From assembly GCF_017814915.1 (NCBI RefSeq), contig NZ_JAGIPZ010000004.1:62001-126000 (forward strand): a DNA stretch of 64,000 nt, written 5' to 3'. Of this stretch, positions 8,628-17,935 are shown piece after piece; position 1 is the stretch's first letter, and each line of letters begins with the position of its first letter. Under the pieces are notes generated by a model. The model saw only the letters and a list, made by a program, of their open reading frames with translations, was not told the DNA's origin and ran no database searches. This DNA comes from Herbaspirillum sp. LeCh32-8 (lineage in GTDB: Bacteria > Pseudomonadota > Gammaproteobacteria > Burkholderiales > Burkholderiaceae_D). A program made the position numbers and the translations under genes.

Positions 8628-9014
8628 GTGCCCATTCCAATAAAACCAACCGCCGCAGAATCGCCGATGTCGCCCCAGATTTCCACGTCCGAAGTGCAAC
8701 TGCATGTCTTACGGCTACTGGCCCAGAACCCGCAGATCAAACAGCGCGAAGTGGCGACCGAACTCGGCATGAGCCTGGGCAAGGTCAATTACTGCATCAA
8801 GGCCTTATTCAACAAAGGCTTCATCAAGGTCGACAACTTCAAATCGAGCAAGAACAAGCTAAGCTACATCTATCTCCTGACACCGGCGGGGATTGCGGCC
8901 AAGGCGGAGCTCACGGGTCAGTTCCTGAAAGTAAAGATGCTCGAATACGAAGCGTTGCAGCACGAGATCGAGACATTGCGAGCAGAGTGGATCAGCCACC
9001 AGGAACCCGTCTGA
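8628..9014 (+). CDS. MarR family EPS-associated transcriptional regulator
   Basis: This winged-helix protein has a helix-turn-helix at about residues 33-70 (REVATELGMSLGKVNYCIKALFNKGF) followed by a wing and a C-terminal helix. It matches the small EPS-associated MarR-type family found next to exopolysaccharide clusters. GTG at 8628 gives 128 residues; an ATG at 8667 (MSPQISTSEVQ) would give 115 and may be the true start. As the first gene of the rightward arm and divergent from the sugar transferase gene, it is well placed to control both arms. Its ligand is unknown. Confidence 0.82.
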   Translation: MPIPIKPTAAESPMSPQISTSEVQLHVLRLLAQNPQIKQREVATELGMSLGKVNYCIKALFNKGFIKVDNFKSSKNKLSYIYLLTPAGIAAKAELTGQFLKVKMLEYEALQHEIETLRAEWISHQEPV

Positions 9015-9115
9015 CGCGGCGCCGCCTTCCGGCTCTTCTCGGGGAGGGCTCCTAATGCGACCAAGCCGGCGCGTCCGGCTTGCTCTTCTGTCCACACAGC
9101 AAGGCTTTTACCAGT

Positions 9116-10099
9116 ATGAATGATTCCCATCACGCGGCCGCCAGGATTTACGTCGCAGGACACCGCGGCATGGTCGGCTCGGCCATCGTCCGCAAACTCA
9201 AGGCCATGGGCCATGAGCACATCATCGTACGCACGCACGCCGAACTGGACCTGACCAGCCAGGCAGCGGTACGCGAGTTCTTCGACGCCGAACGCCCCGA
9301 CCAGGTATACCTGGCCGCCGCCAAGGTCGGCGGCATCATGGCCAACAACTCGTATCCGGCCGATTTCATCTACGACAACCTGATGATCCAGGCCAATGTC
9401 GTCGACGCGGCCTTCCGCGCAGGGGTCAAGAAGCTGCTGATCCTCGGTTCCAGCTGCATCTATCCGAGGCTGGCGCCCCAACCGATGACCGAGACCGCCC
9501 TGCTGACCGGCACACTGGAACCGACCAACGAGCCCTATGCAGTCGCCAAGATCGCCGGCATCAAATTGTGTGAGAGCTACAACCGCCAATACGGGCAAAG
9601 CCACGGCATCGACTATCGCAGCGTGATGCCCACCAATCTCTATGGCCCGGGCGACAACTATCACCCGCAGAACTCCCACGTGATCCCGGCGCTGATCCGC
9701 CGCTTCCACGAAGCCGCGCGAAGCCGCGCGCCGGAAGTCCTGATCTGGGGCACGGGAACGCCGCTGCGCGAATTCCTGTTTGTTGATGACATGGCTGCGG
9801 CCAGCGTGCATGTCATGGAACTGTCTCCCGAGGTTTATCAGCGCCATACCCAGCCCATGCTGAGCCACATCAATGTCGGCTTCGGCAGCGACGTGACCAT
9901 CAAGGCGCTGGCCGAGCTGATCGCGCACACTGTCGGTTATGAAGGCCGGATCGCCTTCGACCACGACAAGCCCGATGGCGCTCCGCGCAAGCTGATGGAC
10001 AGCTCCCGCCTGGAATCGCTTGGCTGGAAAGCGGAAATCGATTTGCAGCAAGGCCTACGCATCGCTTATCAAGACTTTTTAAACACGTATTCGTCATGA
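9116..10099 (+). CDS. fcl: GDP-L-fucose synthase
   Basis: Fcl (WcaG) epimerises and reduces GDP-4-keto-6-deoxy-D-mannose to GDP-L-fucose using NADPH. The 327-residue SDR shows the cofactor motif [10 protein letters not shown] (~12), LGSSCIYP with catalytic Ser/Cys, [12 protein letters not shown] with Tyr-x3-Lys, and [17 protein letters not shown]. The ATG at 9116 gives the standard N-terminus; the upstream in-frame part lacks homology. Its last four bases overlap the gmd start (ATGA), so the two are co-translated, in the order opposite to the reactions. Confidence 0.95.
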   Translation: MNDSHHAAARIYVAGHRGMVGSAIVRKLKAMGHEHIIVRTHAELDLTSQAAVREFFDAERPDQVYLAAAKVGGIMANNSYPADFIYDNLMIQANVVDAAFRAGVKKLLILGSSCIYPRLAPQPMTETALLTGTLEPTNEPYAVAKIAGIKLCESYNRQYGQSHGIDYRSVMPTNLYGPGDNYHPQNSHVIPALIRRFHEAARSRAPEVLIWGTGTPLREFLFVDDMAAASVHVMELSPEVYQRHTQPMLSHINVGFGSDVTIKALAELIAHTVGYEGRIAFDHDKPDGAPRKLMDSSRLESLGWKAEIDLQQGLRIAYQDFLNTYSS

Positions 10100-11199
10100 C
10101 CACAACTTCTCAATCTTCCCGCAAAGTTGCTCTCATCACTGGCGTCACGGGCCAGGATGGCTCCTATCTGGCCGAATTCCTGCTGGAGAAAGGCTATGTC
10201 GTGCACGGCATCAAGCGCCGCGCCAGTTCGTTCAATACGCAACGCGTGGATCACATCTATCAGGATCCGCACATTGAAAACTCGAACTTCAAGTTGCACT
10301 ACGGCGACCTGAGCGACACCAGCAACCTGATTCGCATCATCCAGGAAACCCAGCCCGACGAGATCTACAACCTCGGTGCGCAAAGTCATGTGGCGGTCAG
10401 TTTTGAAAGCCCGGAATACACGGCCGACGTCGATGCCATGGGCACGCTGCGCATCCTGGAAGCGATCCGTATCCTGGGCATGGAAAAGAAGACCCGCTTT
10501 TACCAGGCCAGCACCAGCGAACTGTACGGCCTGGTGCAGGAAACCCCGCAAAAGGAAACGACGCCTTTCTACCCGCGCAGCCCCTACGCGGTGGCCAAGA
10601 TGTATGCGTACTGGATCACGGTCAATTACCGCGAAGCCTATGGCATATACGCCTGCAACGGCATCCTGTTCAACCACGAAAGCCCGCGCCGCGGCGAGAC
10701 CTTCGTCACCCGCAAGATCACGCGTGGACTGGCCAACATCAGCCAGGGTCTCGAAGACTGCCTCTATATGGGCAATATTGACGCCCTGCGCGACTGGGGC
10801 CACGCACGCGACTATGTGCGCATGCAATGGCTGATGCTGCAGCAGGATGTGCCCGAAGATTTCGTCATCGCCACCGGCGTGCAGATCAGCGTGCGCCAGT
10901 TCATCGAGAAGACTTCCGCCGCGCTGGGCATGCAGCTGACGTGGAAGGGCGAAGGCGTGGACGAGGTCGGCTATTGGAACGAGCGCCCCATCGTCCGGAT
11001 CGATCCTCGCTATTTCCGTCCGACCGAAGTCGAGACCTTGCTGGGCGACCCGTCCAAGGCCAAGCAAAAGCTGGGCTGGGTGCCGGAGATCACGGTCGAC
11101 CAGATGGTCGAGGAAATGGTGGCGCACGATCTGTCGCAAGCTAAGCAGGTCGCGCTGCTCAAGCAACATGGCTTTGAAATCCCCGTGAGCGCCGAATAA
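10096..11199 (+). CDS. gmd: GDP-mannose 4,6-dehydratase
   Basis: Gmd converts GDP-D-mannose to GDP-4-keto-6-deoxy-D-mannose in the cytoplasm. The 367-residue protein has [15 protein letters not shown] (~16-30, NADP binding), [16 protein letters not shown], the catalytic region STSELYG, and [10 protein letters not shown] with Tyr-x3-Lys. With fcl it provides GDP-L-fucose for the GT10 and GT11 fucosyltransferases encoded downstream. GDP-rhamnose reductase (rmd) was not seen, so fucose is the expected output. Confidence 0.96.
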   Translation: MTTTSQSSRKVALITGVTGQDGSYLAEFLLEKGYVVHGIKRRASSFNTQRVDHIYQDPHIENSNFKLHYGDLSDTSNLIRIIQETQPDEIYNLGAQSHVAVSFESPEYTADVDAMGTLRILEAIRILGMEKKTRFYQASTSELYGLVQETPQKETTPFYPRSPYAVAKMYAYWITVNYREAYGIYACNGILFNHESPRRGETFVTRKITRGLANISQGLEDCLYMGNIDALRDWGHARDYVRMQWLMLQQDVPEDFVIATGVQISVRQFIEKTSAALGMQLTWKGEGVDEVGYWNERPIVRIDPRYFRPTEVETLLGDPSKAKQKLGWVPEITVDQMVEEMVAHDLSQAKQVALLKQHGFEIPVSAE

Positions 11200-11200
11200 G

Positions 11201-11974
11201 ATGAAAGCTGTGATCCTGGCCGGCGGACTCGGCACCCGCATTTCGGAAGAGACGGACATCAAGCCCAAGCCGATGGTCGAAGTCGGCGGCATGCCGATCC
11301 TCTGGCACATCATGAAGATCTATTCCCAGTACGGGGTCAATGACTTCATCATCTGCTGCGGCTACCGGGGCTATGTCATCAAGGAGTACTTCGCCAACTA
11401 TTTCCTGCACATGTCCGACGTCACGTTCGACATGAGCCAGAACCGGATGGAAGTGCTCCACCGCTACGCCGAGCCATGGAAGGTGACGCTGCTCGATACC
11501 GGCATGGACACGATGACCGGCGGCCGCCTCAAGCGCGCCGCCCCCTATCTCAAGGATGAAGAGGCGTTCTTCTTTACCTATGGCGACGGCGTGGGCGACG
11601 TGGATATCGGCAAACTGCTGGCGTTCCACAAATCGCAGAACACGCTGGCGACACTGACGGCGACCTTCCCGCCGGGCCGCTTCGGCGCGCTGGACCTGGC
11701 CGGCAACAAGGTCGGCAGCTTCAAGGAAAAACCCAAGGGTGACGGCAACATGGTCAACGGCGGCTTCTTCGTGCTGTCCCCCAAGGTCATCGATCTGATC
11801 GCCGGAGACAGCACCGTATGGGAAGCCGAACCGCTGGAGTCGCTGGCGACCCAAGGTCAACTGTCGGCCTACCGCCATGAGGGCTTCTGGCAGCCGATGG
11901 ATACGCTGCGCGACAAGAACCACCTGGAAAGCCTGTGGCGCAGCGGCAAGGCGCCGTGGAAGGTCTGGCAATGA
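11201..11974 (+). CDS. rfbF: Glucose-1-phosphate cytidylyltransferase
   Basis: RfbF makes CDP-glucose from CTP and Glc-1-P. The 257-residue nucleotidyltransferase begins [19 protein letters not shown], the activation loop of the family, followed by [31 protein letters not shown] carries the metal-binding Asp, and [18 protein letters not shown] is highly conserved in CDP-glucose pyrophosphorylases. It starts one base after the gmd stop and overlaps rfbG by ATGA, making the first of three consecutive CDP-sugar genes. Confidence 0.95.
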   Translation: MKAVILAGGLGTRISEETDIKPKPMVEVGGMPILWHIMKIYSQYGVNDFIICCGYRGYVIKEYFANYFLHMSDVTFDMSQNRMEVLHRYAEPWKVTLLDTGMDTMTGGRLKRAAPYLKDEEAFFFTYGDGVGDVDIGKLLAFHKSQNTLATLTATFPPGRFGALDLAGNKVGSFKEKPKGDGNMVNGGFFVLSPKVIDLIAGDSTVWEAEPLESLATQGQLSAYRHEGFWQPMDTLRDKNHLESLWRSGKAPWKVWQ

Positions 11975-13050
11975 ACAGCGCCTTCTGGGAGGGCCGCCGC
12001 GTCTTCCTGACCGGCCATACCGGCTTCAAGGGAAGCTGGCTGTCTCTCATGCTCCAGCAGGCCGGCGCGCATGTCACCGGTTTCGCACTGCCGCCGCCGA
12101 CCCAGCCCAACCTGTTCGAACAGGCCGACCTGGCCGCCGGCATGACATCGATCACGGGCGACGTTCGCGACTTCGCGGCGCTGCAGGCAGCGATGCGCGA
12201 TTGCCGTCCCGAGATCGTGCTTCACCTGGCGGCCCAGCCGCTGGTGGGCTACTCTTACCAGCATCCGGTGGAAACCTACGCCACCAATGTCATGGGCACG
12301 GTGCACCTGATGGAAGCCGTGCGCCAGACCGGCGGTGCGCGCGCGGTGGTCAACGTGACCACCGACAAGTGCTACGAGAACCGTGAGTGGTCCTGGCCCT
12401 ACCGCGAAAACGAGACGCTGGGCGGCCATGACCCTTACAGCAACAGCAAGGCCTGCTCGGAACTGGTCAGCGCCTGCTTCCGCGACTCCTTCTTCCCGCG
12501 CGCCGAATTTGACAGCCATGGCGTGGCGGTAGCCACAGCGCGCGCCGGCAACGTCATCGGCGGCGGCGACTGGGCCGCGAACCGGCTCATTCCCGACATC
12601 CTGGCCGCCTTCGGTCGCGGGGAAGCCGCCGACATCCGCTCGCCCGCTTCGGTGCGCCCCTGGCAGCACGTGCTCGAGCCGCTGTCCGGCTATCTCGCGC
12701 TGGCCGAGTCGCTGCACGAACACGGCCCGCATTACGCTGAAGCGTGGAATTTCGGCCCGCGCACCGACGACGCACGCCCGGTCGCCTGGATCGCGGACAA
12801 GATGGCCTCGCTATGGGGCGACGGCGCCAGCTGGCGGCAGGCGGCAAGCCTGCAGCATCATGAAGCCGGGCAACTCAGGCTGGATAGCTCCAAGGCGGCC
12901 GAGCGCCTGGGATGGCAGCCCCGGCTGCGCCTCGAAGAGGCGCTGCGCATGACCGTGGAATGGTCAAAACAATATTTGAACGGCGCGGACCTCCGCGCCC
13001 TTACCCAGGATCAGATCCGCCATTACGGATCGCTCACTCAAGCAGACTAA
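11971..13050 (+). CDS. rfbG: CDP-glucose 4,6-dehydratase
   Basis: RfbG dehydrates CDP-glucose to CDP-4-keto-6-deoxy-D-glucose. The 359-residue extended SDR shows [12 protein letters not shown] (~14-25, NAD motif), [13 protein letters not shown] with the catalytic Thr-Asp-Lys region, [13 protein letters not shown] with Tyr-x3-Lys, and [13 protein letters not shown]. The ATG at 11971 overlaps the rfbF stop; the in-frame extension upstream is part of the rfbF region. Its product is the substrate of RfbH, encoded 4 bp downstream. Confidence 0.95.
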   Translation: MNSAFWEGRRVFLTGHTGFKGSWLSLMLQQAGAHVTGFALPPPTQPNLFEQADLAAGMTSITGDVRDFAALQAAMRDCRPEIVLHLAAQPLVGYSYQHPVETYATNVMGTVHLMEAVRQTGGARAVVNVTTDKCYENREWSWPYRENETLGGHDPYSNSKACSELVSACFRDSFFPRAEFDSHGVAVATARAGNVIGGGDWAANRLIPDILAAFGRGEAADIRSPASVRPWQHVLEPLSGYLALAESLHEHGPHYAEAWNFGPRTDDARPVAWIADKMASLWGDGASWRQAASLQHHEAGQLRLDSSKAAERLGWQPRLRLEEALRMTVEWSKQYLNGADLRALTQDQIRHYGSLTQAD

Positions 13051-13053
13051 GCT

Positions 13054-14376
13054 ATGCAACAGGCCAAAACCCAATTGATCCGCCAACAGATCGCCGCACT
13101 GGTCGACGAATATGCCGCGCATGCGCTGGCGCCGAAAGCCTTTGAGCCCGGGGTGACCCACATCCCGCCCTCCGGCAAACTGCTCGACTCCGCCGAACTG
13201 AAGATGATGGTGGAAGCTTCGCTCGACGGCTGGCTGACCACCGGCCGCTTCAACGATCAGTTCGAGGCTGCTCTGGCGAAATTCCTCGGCGTGAACTACC
13301 TCATCACCGTCAATTCCGGCTCCTCCGCCAACCTGGTGGCATTTTCCGCGCTCACCTCCCCCAAGCTGGGCGAGCGCGCCATCAAGCAGGGCGATGAAGT
13401 CATCGGCGTGGCGGCCGGCTTCCCGACCACCGTCAACCCCATCCTGCAATTCGGCGCGATCCCGGTATTCGTCGACGTGGAGCTGGGCACCTACAACATC
13501 GATGCCGGCAAGATCGAAGCAGCGATCACGCCCAAGACCAAGGCGATCATGCTGGCCCACACGCTGGGCAACCCCTACAACCTGTCGGTCATCACGGCGC
13601 TGTGCAAGAAATACGGCCTGTGGCTGATCGAAGACTGCTGCGACGCGCTGGGTTCGACCTATGACGGCAAACTGGTGGGCACCTTCGGCGACATCGGCAC
13701 CCTGAGCTTCTACCCGGCCCACCACATCACCATGGGCGAGGGCGGCGCGGTCTTCACCAACAACCCCGAACTCAAGCAGATCGCTGAAAGCTTCCGCGAC
13801 TGGGGCCGTGACTGCTACTGCCCTCCGGGCAAGGACAATACCTGCGGCAAACGTTTCTGCTGGAAACTGGGACGCCTGCCCGAAGGCTACGACCACAAAT
13901 ACACGTACAGCCATCTCGGCTACAACCTGAAGATCACCGACATGCAGGCGGCATGCGGCCTGGCGCAGCTGGCCAAGGCCCCGTCCTTCATCGAGCGCCG
14001 CAAAGCGAACTTCGCGCGCCTGAAGGCCCGCCTGAAAAGCTGTGAAGAATTCCTGATCCTGCCGGAAGCCACGCCCAACAGCGATCCGTCCTGGTTCGGT
14101 TTTCCCATCACCCTGCGCGAGAACGCACCGGTGAGCCGCGTCGACCTGCTGACCTACCTCGACCAGGAAAAGGTCGGCACGCGCTTGCTGTTCGCCGGCA
14201 ATCTGACGCGCCAGCCCTACATGGAAGGTCGCCAGTACCGCATCAGCGGCGAACTGGTCAACACCGACATCGTCATGAACAGCACCTTCTGGATCGGCGT
14301 CCAACCGTCGCTGACGGACGCGATGCTCGACTACACGGCCGAGAAGATCGAGCAATTCCTGGGCGTCAACTTCTAA
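13054..14376 (+). CDS. rfbH: CDP-4-keto-6-deoxyglucose 3-dehydrase (E1, RfbH/AscC)
   Basis: RfbH is the PMP- and iron-sulfur-dependent dehydrase that, with a reductase (E3), removes O3 to give CDP-3,6-dideoxy-4-ketoglucose. The aminotransferase lysine is replaced by His in [12 protein letters not shown] (His about 223-224), the hallmark of E1. Clustered cysteines in [16 protein letters not shown] (Cys 254, 256, 264) plus Cys 195/196 fit the [2Fe-2S] site. Length (440) is typical. No E3 (RfbI/AscD) gene is in the window, so the reductase is encoded elsewhere or replaced. Ascarylose, paratose or yersiniose genes downstream are also absent; a split transketolase follows instead. Confidence 0.94.
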   Translation: MQQAKTQLIRQQIAALVDEYAAHALAPKAFEPGVTHIPPSGKLLDSAELKMMVEASLDGWLTTGRFNDQFEAALAKFLGVNYLITVNSGSSANLVAFSALTSPKLGERAIKQGDEVIGVAAGFPTTVNPILQFGAIPVFVDVELGTYNIDAGKIEAAITPKTKAIMLAHTLGNPYNLSVITALCKKYGLWLIEDCCDALGSTYDGKLVGTFGDIGTLSFYPAHHITMGEGGAVFTNNPELKQIAESFRDWGRDCYCPPGKDNTCGKRFCWKLGRLPEGYDHKYTYSHLGYNLKITDMQAACGLAQLAKAPSFIERRKANFARLKARLKSCEEFLILPEATPNSDPSWFGFPITLRENAPVSRVDLLTYLDQEKVGTRLLFAGNLTRQPYMEGRQYRISGELVNTDIVMNSTFWIGVQPSLTDAMLDYTAEKIEQFLGVNF

Positions 14377-14383
14377 GCGCGCC

Positions 14384-15202
14384 ATGAGCCGTCCGACCTC
14401 CTTCGCCCCGGCCGACCTGCGGCGCACCGTGCTGGATATGGCTTACGCCGGCTCCACGGTGCACATCGCCTGCGCGTTCTCGATCGTGGAGCTGCTGGCG
14501 GTGCTGTACCGCTCGCACCTGCGCTATCCGGATGACGTTCCGACCCACCCCGGACGCGACTACCTCGTGCTCAGCAAAGGACACGGCGTCATGGCCCAGT
14601 ATGCATGCATGCTGGAGAAGGGCTGGCTCAAGCGCGCCGACGTCGAGCGCTATTTCGCCGACGGCACCAAGCTCAAGGGTCTGTCCGACTCCCGCGTGCC
14701 CGGTCTGGAAGTGACGTCGGGTTCGCTCGGCCACGGTTTTTCGGTCGGCGTCGGCCTGGCGCTTGCCGCCAAGATGGACGGCACCGGCCAGCGTACTTAT
14801 GTGCTGGTGGGAGACGGCGAACTCAACGAAGGACCGATCTGGGAAGGCGCGCTGTTCGCCGCGCATCACGAACTGCGCGACCTGATCGTGATCGTCGACG
14901 CCAACGGCTTCCAGGCCATGGGCAAGACTGAGGATGTGTTGCGCCTGGATTCCATCGAAGACAAATTCTCCAGCTTCGGCTTCGAGACTATCTCGGTCGA
15001 CGGACACGACCAGCAACAGATCGATACCGCGTTCGAGCAATTGAAACGAAGCCAATCTCCCGCCCCCAAGGCCGTAGTGGCGCGCACGGTCAAGGGGCGC
15101 GGCGTGCCCTTCATGGAACATGACAACCGGTGGCATTACACCCGCCTGGACGCCGGCACCTACGCCGACGCGATCCGCCATCTTTCGGACGAGCCGACAT
15201 GA
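14384..15202 (+). CDS. Transketolase, N-terminal (TPP pyrophosphate-binding) subunit
   Basis: The 272 residues correspond to the first third of transketolase. LSKGHGVMAQYA (~63) and SGSLGHGFSVGVGLA (~112) carry substrate/TPP histidines, and LVGDGELNEGPIWEG (~141-155) with IVDANGFQ is the thiamine diphosphate Mg2+ motif. It pairs with the next gene, which supplies the pyrimidine-binding and C-terminal domains, and the two overlap by ATGA. Its position directly after rfbFGH and before wzm suggests a role in modifying the CDP-3,6-dideoxy-4-ketosugar rather than the pentose phosphate pathway. That role is inference. Confidence 0.9.
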   Translation: MSRPTSFAPADLRRTVLDMAYAGSTVHIACAFSIVELLAVLYRSHLRYPDDVPTHPGRDYLVLSKGHGVMAQYACMLEKGWLKRADVERYFADGTKLKGLSDSRVPGLEVTSGSLGHGFSVGVGLALAAKMDGTGQRTYVLVGDGELNEGPIWEGALFAAHHELRDLIVIVDANGFQAMGKTEDVLRLDSIEDKFSSFGFETISVDGHDQQQIDTAFEQLKRSQSPAPKAVVARTVKGRGVPFMEHDNRWHYTRLDAGTYADAIRHLSDEPT

Positions 15203-16119
15203 GAAACGCCTTCAGCGATACCCTGGTCGAACTCGCCAGGAAGGATCCGCGCGTGCTTCTGCTGACCGGCGATCACGGCTACGCACTGTTTGACGCCTTC
15301 CGCCGGGAGTGCCCGAAGCAGTACATCAACGCCGGCATTGCCGAACAGAACATGGTGGGCATGGCAGCCGGGCTGGCCAAGGCCGGTTTCAAGCCGTTCG
15401 TCTACGGGCTGAGCGCCTTTGTGCCGGTGCGCGTGATCGAGCAGATCAAGATCGACATCGCGCACGACAATCTCGGGGTGGTCCTGCTCGGCGACGGCGC
15501 CGGCTTTGTCTACAGCCATCTTGGCACCAGCCATCAATCCACCGAAGACATCGCCTGCAGCCGCGCGATCGCGAATCTGGCCGTGTACTCTCCGGCCGAC
15601 CGCTTTGAAATGGCCGCCTGCATGCGCCTGGCGTATGCCGCCCGCAGCCCCGTCTACCTGCGTATGGGCAAGAGCGACCGCGGCGACGTGCACGCAGCCC
15701 CGGTCGACGGGCTGCAGCCCGGTCAGCTGCTGTGCGTAAAGCCTGGCCGGCCTGGCGCCGCGGCGCTGCTGGCGACAGGCTCCATGGTGATCGCCGCACA
15801 ACGCCTGGCCGAACAACATTTCCCCGACGCGTCTGTCTGGAGCGTTCCGTTTATCAAACCGGCTGCGGTCGATGAGATCGCCGCGCTGTGCCGCGACAGC
15901 GCCTGCATCGTCACGCTGGAAGAGCACTCCGTCATCGGCGGACTGGGCTCCATGGTGGCCGAGATCGCCTGCGATGCGGCGCCGGTCCGGGTGTTGCGCA
16001 TCGGTGTACAGGACCGCTTCACCGAAGATTGCGGCACTTACGCCCACCTGCTCAAAGAGCACGGCCTGGACGATGAATCGGTGCGCCTGCGCATCGCTGC
16101 GTTCCTCGGAGCCCACTGA
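15199..16119 (+). CDS. Transketolase, C-terminal subunit
   Basis: This 306-residue protein has the transketolase pyrimidine-binding domain. NAGIAEQNMVGMAAGLA (~44-60) includes the Glu that activates TPP (about residue 49). The C-terminal domain (VVTLEEHSVIGG-like, seen as IVTLEEHSVIGGLGSM) follows at about 215-306. The ATG at 15199 (MRNAFSDTLVELA) overlaps the previous stop; an upstream in-frame extension is not conserved. Together with the N-terminal subunit it forms a complete heteromeric transketolase. It probably transfers a two-carbon ketol unit. YerE, which makes yersiniose, is a different acetolactate-synthase-like TPP enzyme. Confidence 0.9.
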   Translation: MRNAFSDTLVELARKDPRVLLLTGDHGYALFDAFRRECPKQYINAGIAEQNMVGMAAGLAKAGFKPFVYGLSAFVPVRVIEQIKIDIAHDNLGVVLLGDGAGFVYSHLGTSHQSTEDIACSRAIANLAVYSPADRFEMAACMRLAYAARSPVYLRMGKSDRGDVHAAPVDGLQPGQLLCVKPGRPGAAALLATGSMVIAAQRLAEQHFPDASVWSVPFIKPAAVDEIAALCRDSACIVTLEEHSVIGGLGSMVAEIACDAAPVRVLRIGVQDRFTEDCGTYAHLLKEHGLDDESVRLRIAAFLGAH

Positions 16120-16121
16120 GC

Positions 16122-17066
16122 ATGCGCATCGCCCTGCTCGGCGCCTCCAGCCAGATCGCGCGCGACCTGGCGCCGCTGTTCGCGCGCGAAGCCGATGTCG
16201 AACTGACGCGCTTCGTACGCGACCTTGAGGCCGACGCCGCCTGGCGCCGAATTGCAGGCGCTGACAACGTCCCCGCCGCGCTCCCGCTGGCCGACTTCGA
16301 TACGGCAGGAAGTTTCGACGCAGTCATCAACTTCATCGGCGCTGGCGACCCCGCCCGCGCCGCCGCGCTGGGCAAAAGCATCCTCGACATTACGCGGCAA
16401 TACGACGAATTGGTCATGTCTTACCTGCAGCGTCATCCTGCGTGCCGTTATCTGTTCCTCAGCAGCGGCGCCGCCTACGGGGCCGACTTCGAACAGCCCG
16501 CCGACGTCTCCACCCCGGCCTCGTTCCCGATCAACGATCTGGGTGCGCAGCACTGGTACGGACTGGCGAAATTCCACGCCGAATGCCGCCACCGGGCCTC
16601 GCCCGAGCTGGCCATTGCCGACATTCGCGTGTTCAGCTACATCAGCCGCAACCTGGACATCGACAGCCGCTTCCTGGTCACCGATATCGCCCGCGCGCTG
16701 GCGTCGGATCAAACGCTAAGCACCTCACGCCAGGACATCATGCGCGACTACATCTGCCCGGAGGACCTCTTCGCGCTGATGCGCAGCGTGCTTGCGGCGG
16801 CGCCGGCCAACGTCGCGCTTGACTGCTACAGCCGCGCCCCGGTTGGAAAAATGCAGCTGCTTGAGCATCTTGCAGCGCAACTTGGCCTGCGCCATGCGCT
16901 CATCGACGCGCCCGCCGGCGTCAATGCGACCGGCCTCAAACCCAATTATTTTTCAAATCACCGAAAGGCCGCCCAGTTCGGTTACTCGCCGCGCTTCGAT
17001 TCTCTCACGGCAGTGACGGACGCGATCGGGCACATCCTTTCCCAAAGCAGAAAAAACGATGTCTAA
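16122..17066 (+). CDS. NAD(P)-dependent SDR-family epimerase/reductase
   Basis: The 314-residue protein is an extended SDR with an atypical cofactor motif (ALLGASSQIARDLAPL, ~4-20), LFLSSGAAYG with the catalytic Ser, and HWYGLAKFHAE with Tyr-x3-Lys. It lies 2 bp after the transketolase pair and overlaps wzm by 8 bp. By position it may reduce the keto group left after two-carbon transfer, or the 4-keto group of the CDP sugar. An alternative is reduction of the UDP-4-ketosugar made by the dehydratase at 5880-7874, for which no other reductase is seen. Substrate cannot be set from sequence. Confidence 0.78.
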   Translation: MRIALLGASSQIARDLAPLFAREADVELTRFVRDLEADAAWRRIAGADNVPAALPLADFDTAGSFDAVINFIGAGDPARAAALGKSILDITRQYDELVMSYLQRHPACRYLFLSSGAAYGADFEQPADVSTPASFPINDLGAQHWYGLAKFHAECRHRASPELAIADIRVFSYISRNLDIDSRFLVTDIARALASDQTLSTSRQDIMRDYICPEDLFALMRSVLAAAPANVALDCYSRAPVGKMQLLEHLAAQLGLRHALIDAPAGVNATGLKPNYFSNHRKAAQFGYSPRFDSLTAVTDAIGHILSQSRKNDV

Positions 17067-17919
17067 CCCCCATTCCGACAAGACCTGGACCACCGTCATC
17101 AATGCCGGCGCCAACCGCTCCGCATCCAGGATGCGCGAGCTGTGGAAGGCGCGCGACCTGATCTACCTGTTCGTGCGGCGCGACTTCGTCACGTTCTACA
17201 AGCAGACCATCCTCGGCCCGCTGTGGTTCTTCATCCAGCCGCTGATGACGACGCTGGTCTTTACGGTGATCTTCGGGCGCATCGCCAACATTCCCACCGA
17301 TGGCATCCCGCCCTTCCTGTTCTACATGTCGGGCATCATCCTCTGGACCTATTTGTCTTCCAGCATCGAAAAGACGTCGACCATCTTCGTCGAACAACAG
17401 GCGGTCTTTTCCAAGGTCTATTTCCCGCGCCTGTCGGTGCCGATTTCCATCGTGATCAGCAAGGTCTTCTCGTTCTGCATTCAGTTCGCGACCTTCCTCG
17501 GGTTCCTTGCCTACTACTGGCTCACCGGCGCCAACATCCACACGCATTGGTGGGCCATCCTGATCATGCCGCTGCTGCTGATCTACGTGGCCGTGCTGGC
17601 CATCTCCATCGGGCTCATCGTGTCCGCGCTGACCACCAAATACCGCGACCTGGCCTTCATGGTCACCTTTGGCGTGCAACTCTGGATGTATGCCACGCCC
17701 ATCGTCTACCCGATGTCGCAAGCCCCCGAGCGGCTGAAATGGATACTGTCGGCCAATCCGATGTCGTCCCCCATCGAACTTTTCCGCTATGCCTTCCTTG
17801 GCACCGGCAGCATCTTCGTGCCGGCGGTCATCGCAGGCCTGGCCACCACCACCGCCCTGCTGCTGATCGGCGCCAAGCTGTTCAGCAATGCGGAAAAGAC
17901 TTTTGTCGACACGATCTAA
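17059..17919 (+). CDS. wzm: O-antigen/polysaccharide ABC transporter permease
   Basis: Wzm forms the inner-membrane channel that exports undecaprenyl-linked polysaccharide. The 286-residue protein has an amphipathic N-terminus (LWKARDLIYLFVRRDFVTFY), PLWFFIQPLMTTLVF and about six membrane helices, with LWMYATPIVYPMS near residue 210, all typical of the ABC-2 polysaccharide export family. The start overlaps the SDR gene. Presence of wzm and wzt, and absence of wzx and wzy, indicate ABC-transporter-dependent O-antigen synthesis with the chain completed in the cytoplasm. Confidence 0.94.
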   Translation: MSNPHSDKTWTTVINAGANRSASRMRELWKARDLIYLFVRRDFVTFYKQTILGPLWFFIQPLMTTLVFTVIFGRIANIPTDGIPPFLFYMSGIILWTYLSSSIEKTSTIFVEQQAVFSKVYFPRLSVPISIVISKVFSFCIQFATFLGFLAYYWLTGANIHTHWWAILIMPLLLIYVAVLAISIGLIVSALTTKYRDLAFMVTFGVQLWMYATPIVYPMSQAPERLKWILSANPMSSPIELFRYAFLGTGSIFVPAVIAGLATTTALLLIGAKLFSNAEKTFVDTI

Positions 17920-17935
17920 AGAATTGAAGAACAGC

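Noticed and set aside
9711-9730. 10-bp tandem GAAGCCGCGC repeat inside fcl
   Set aside because: The protein reads through at normal length with conserved motifs on both sides; two copies in GC-rich coding DNA are not notable.
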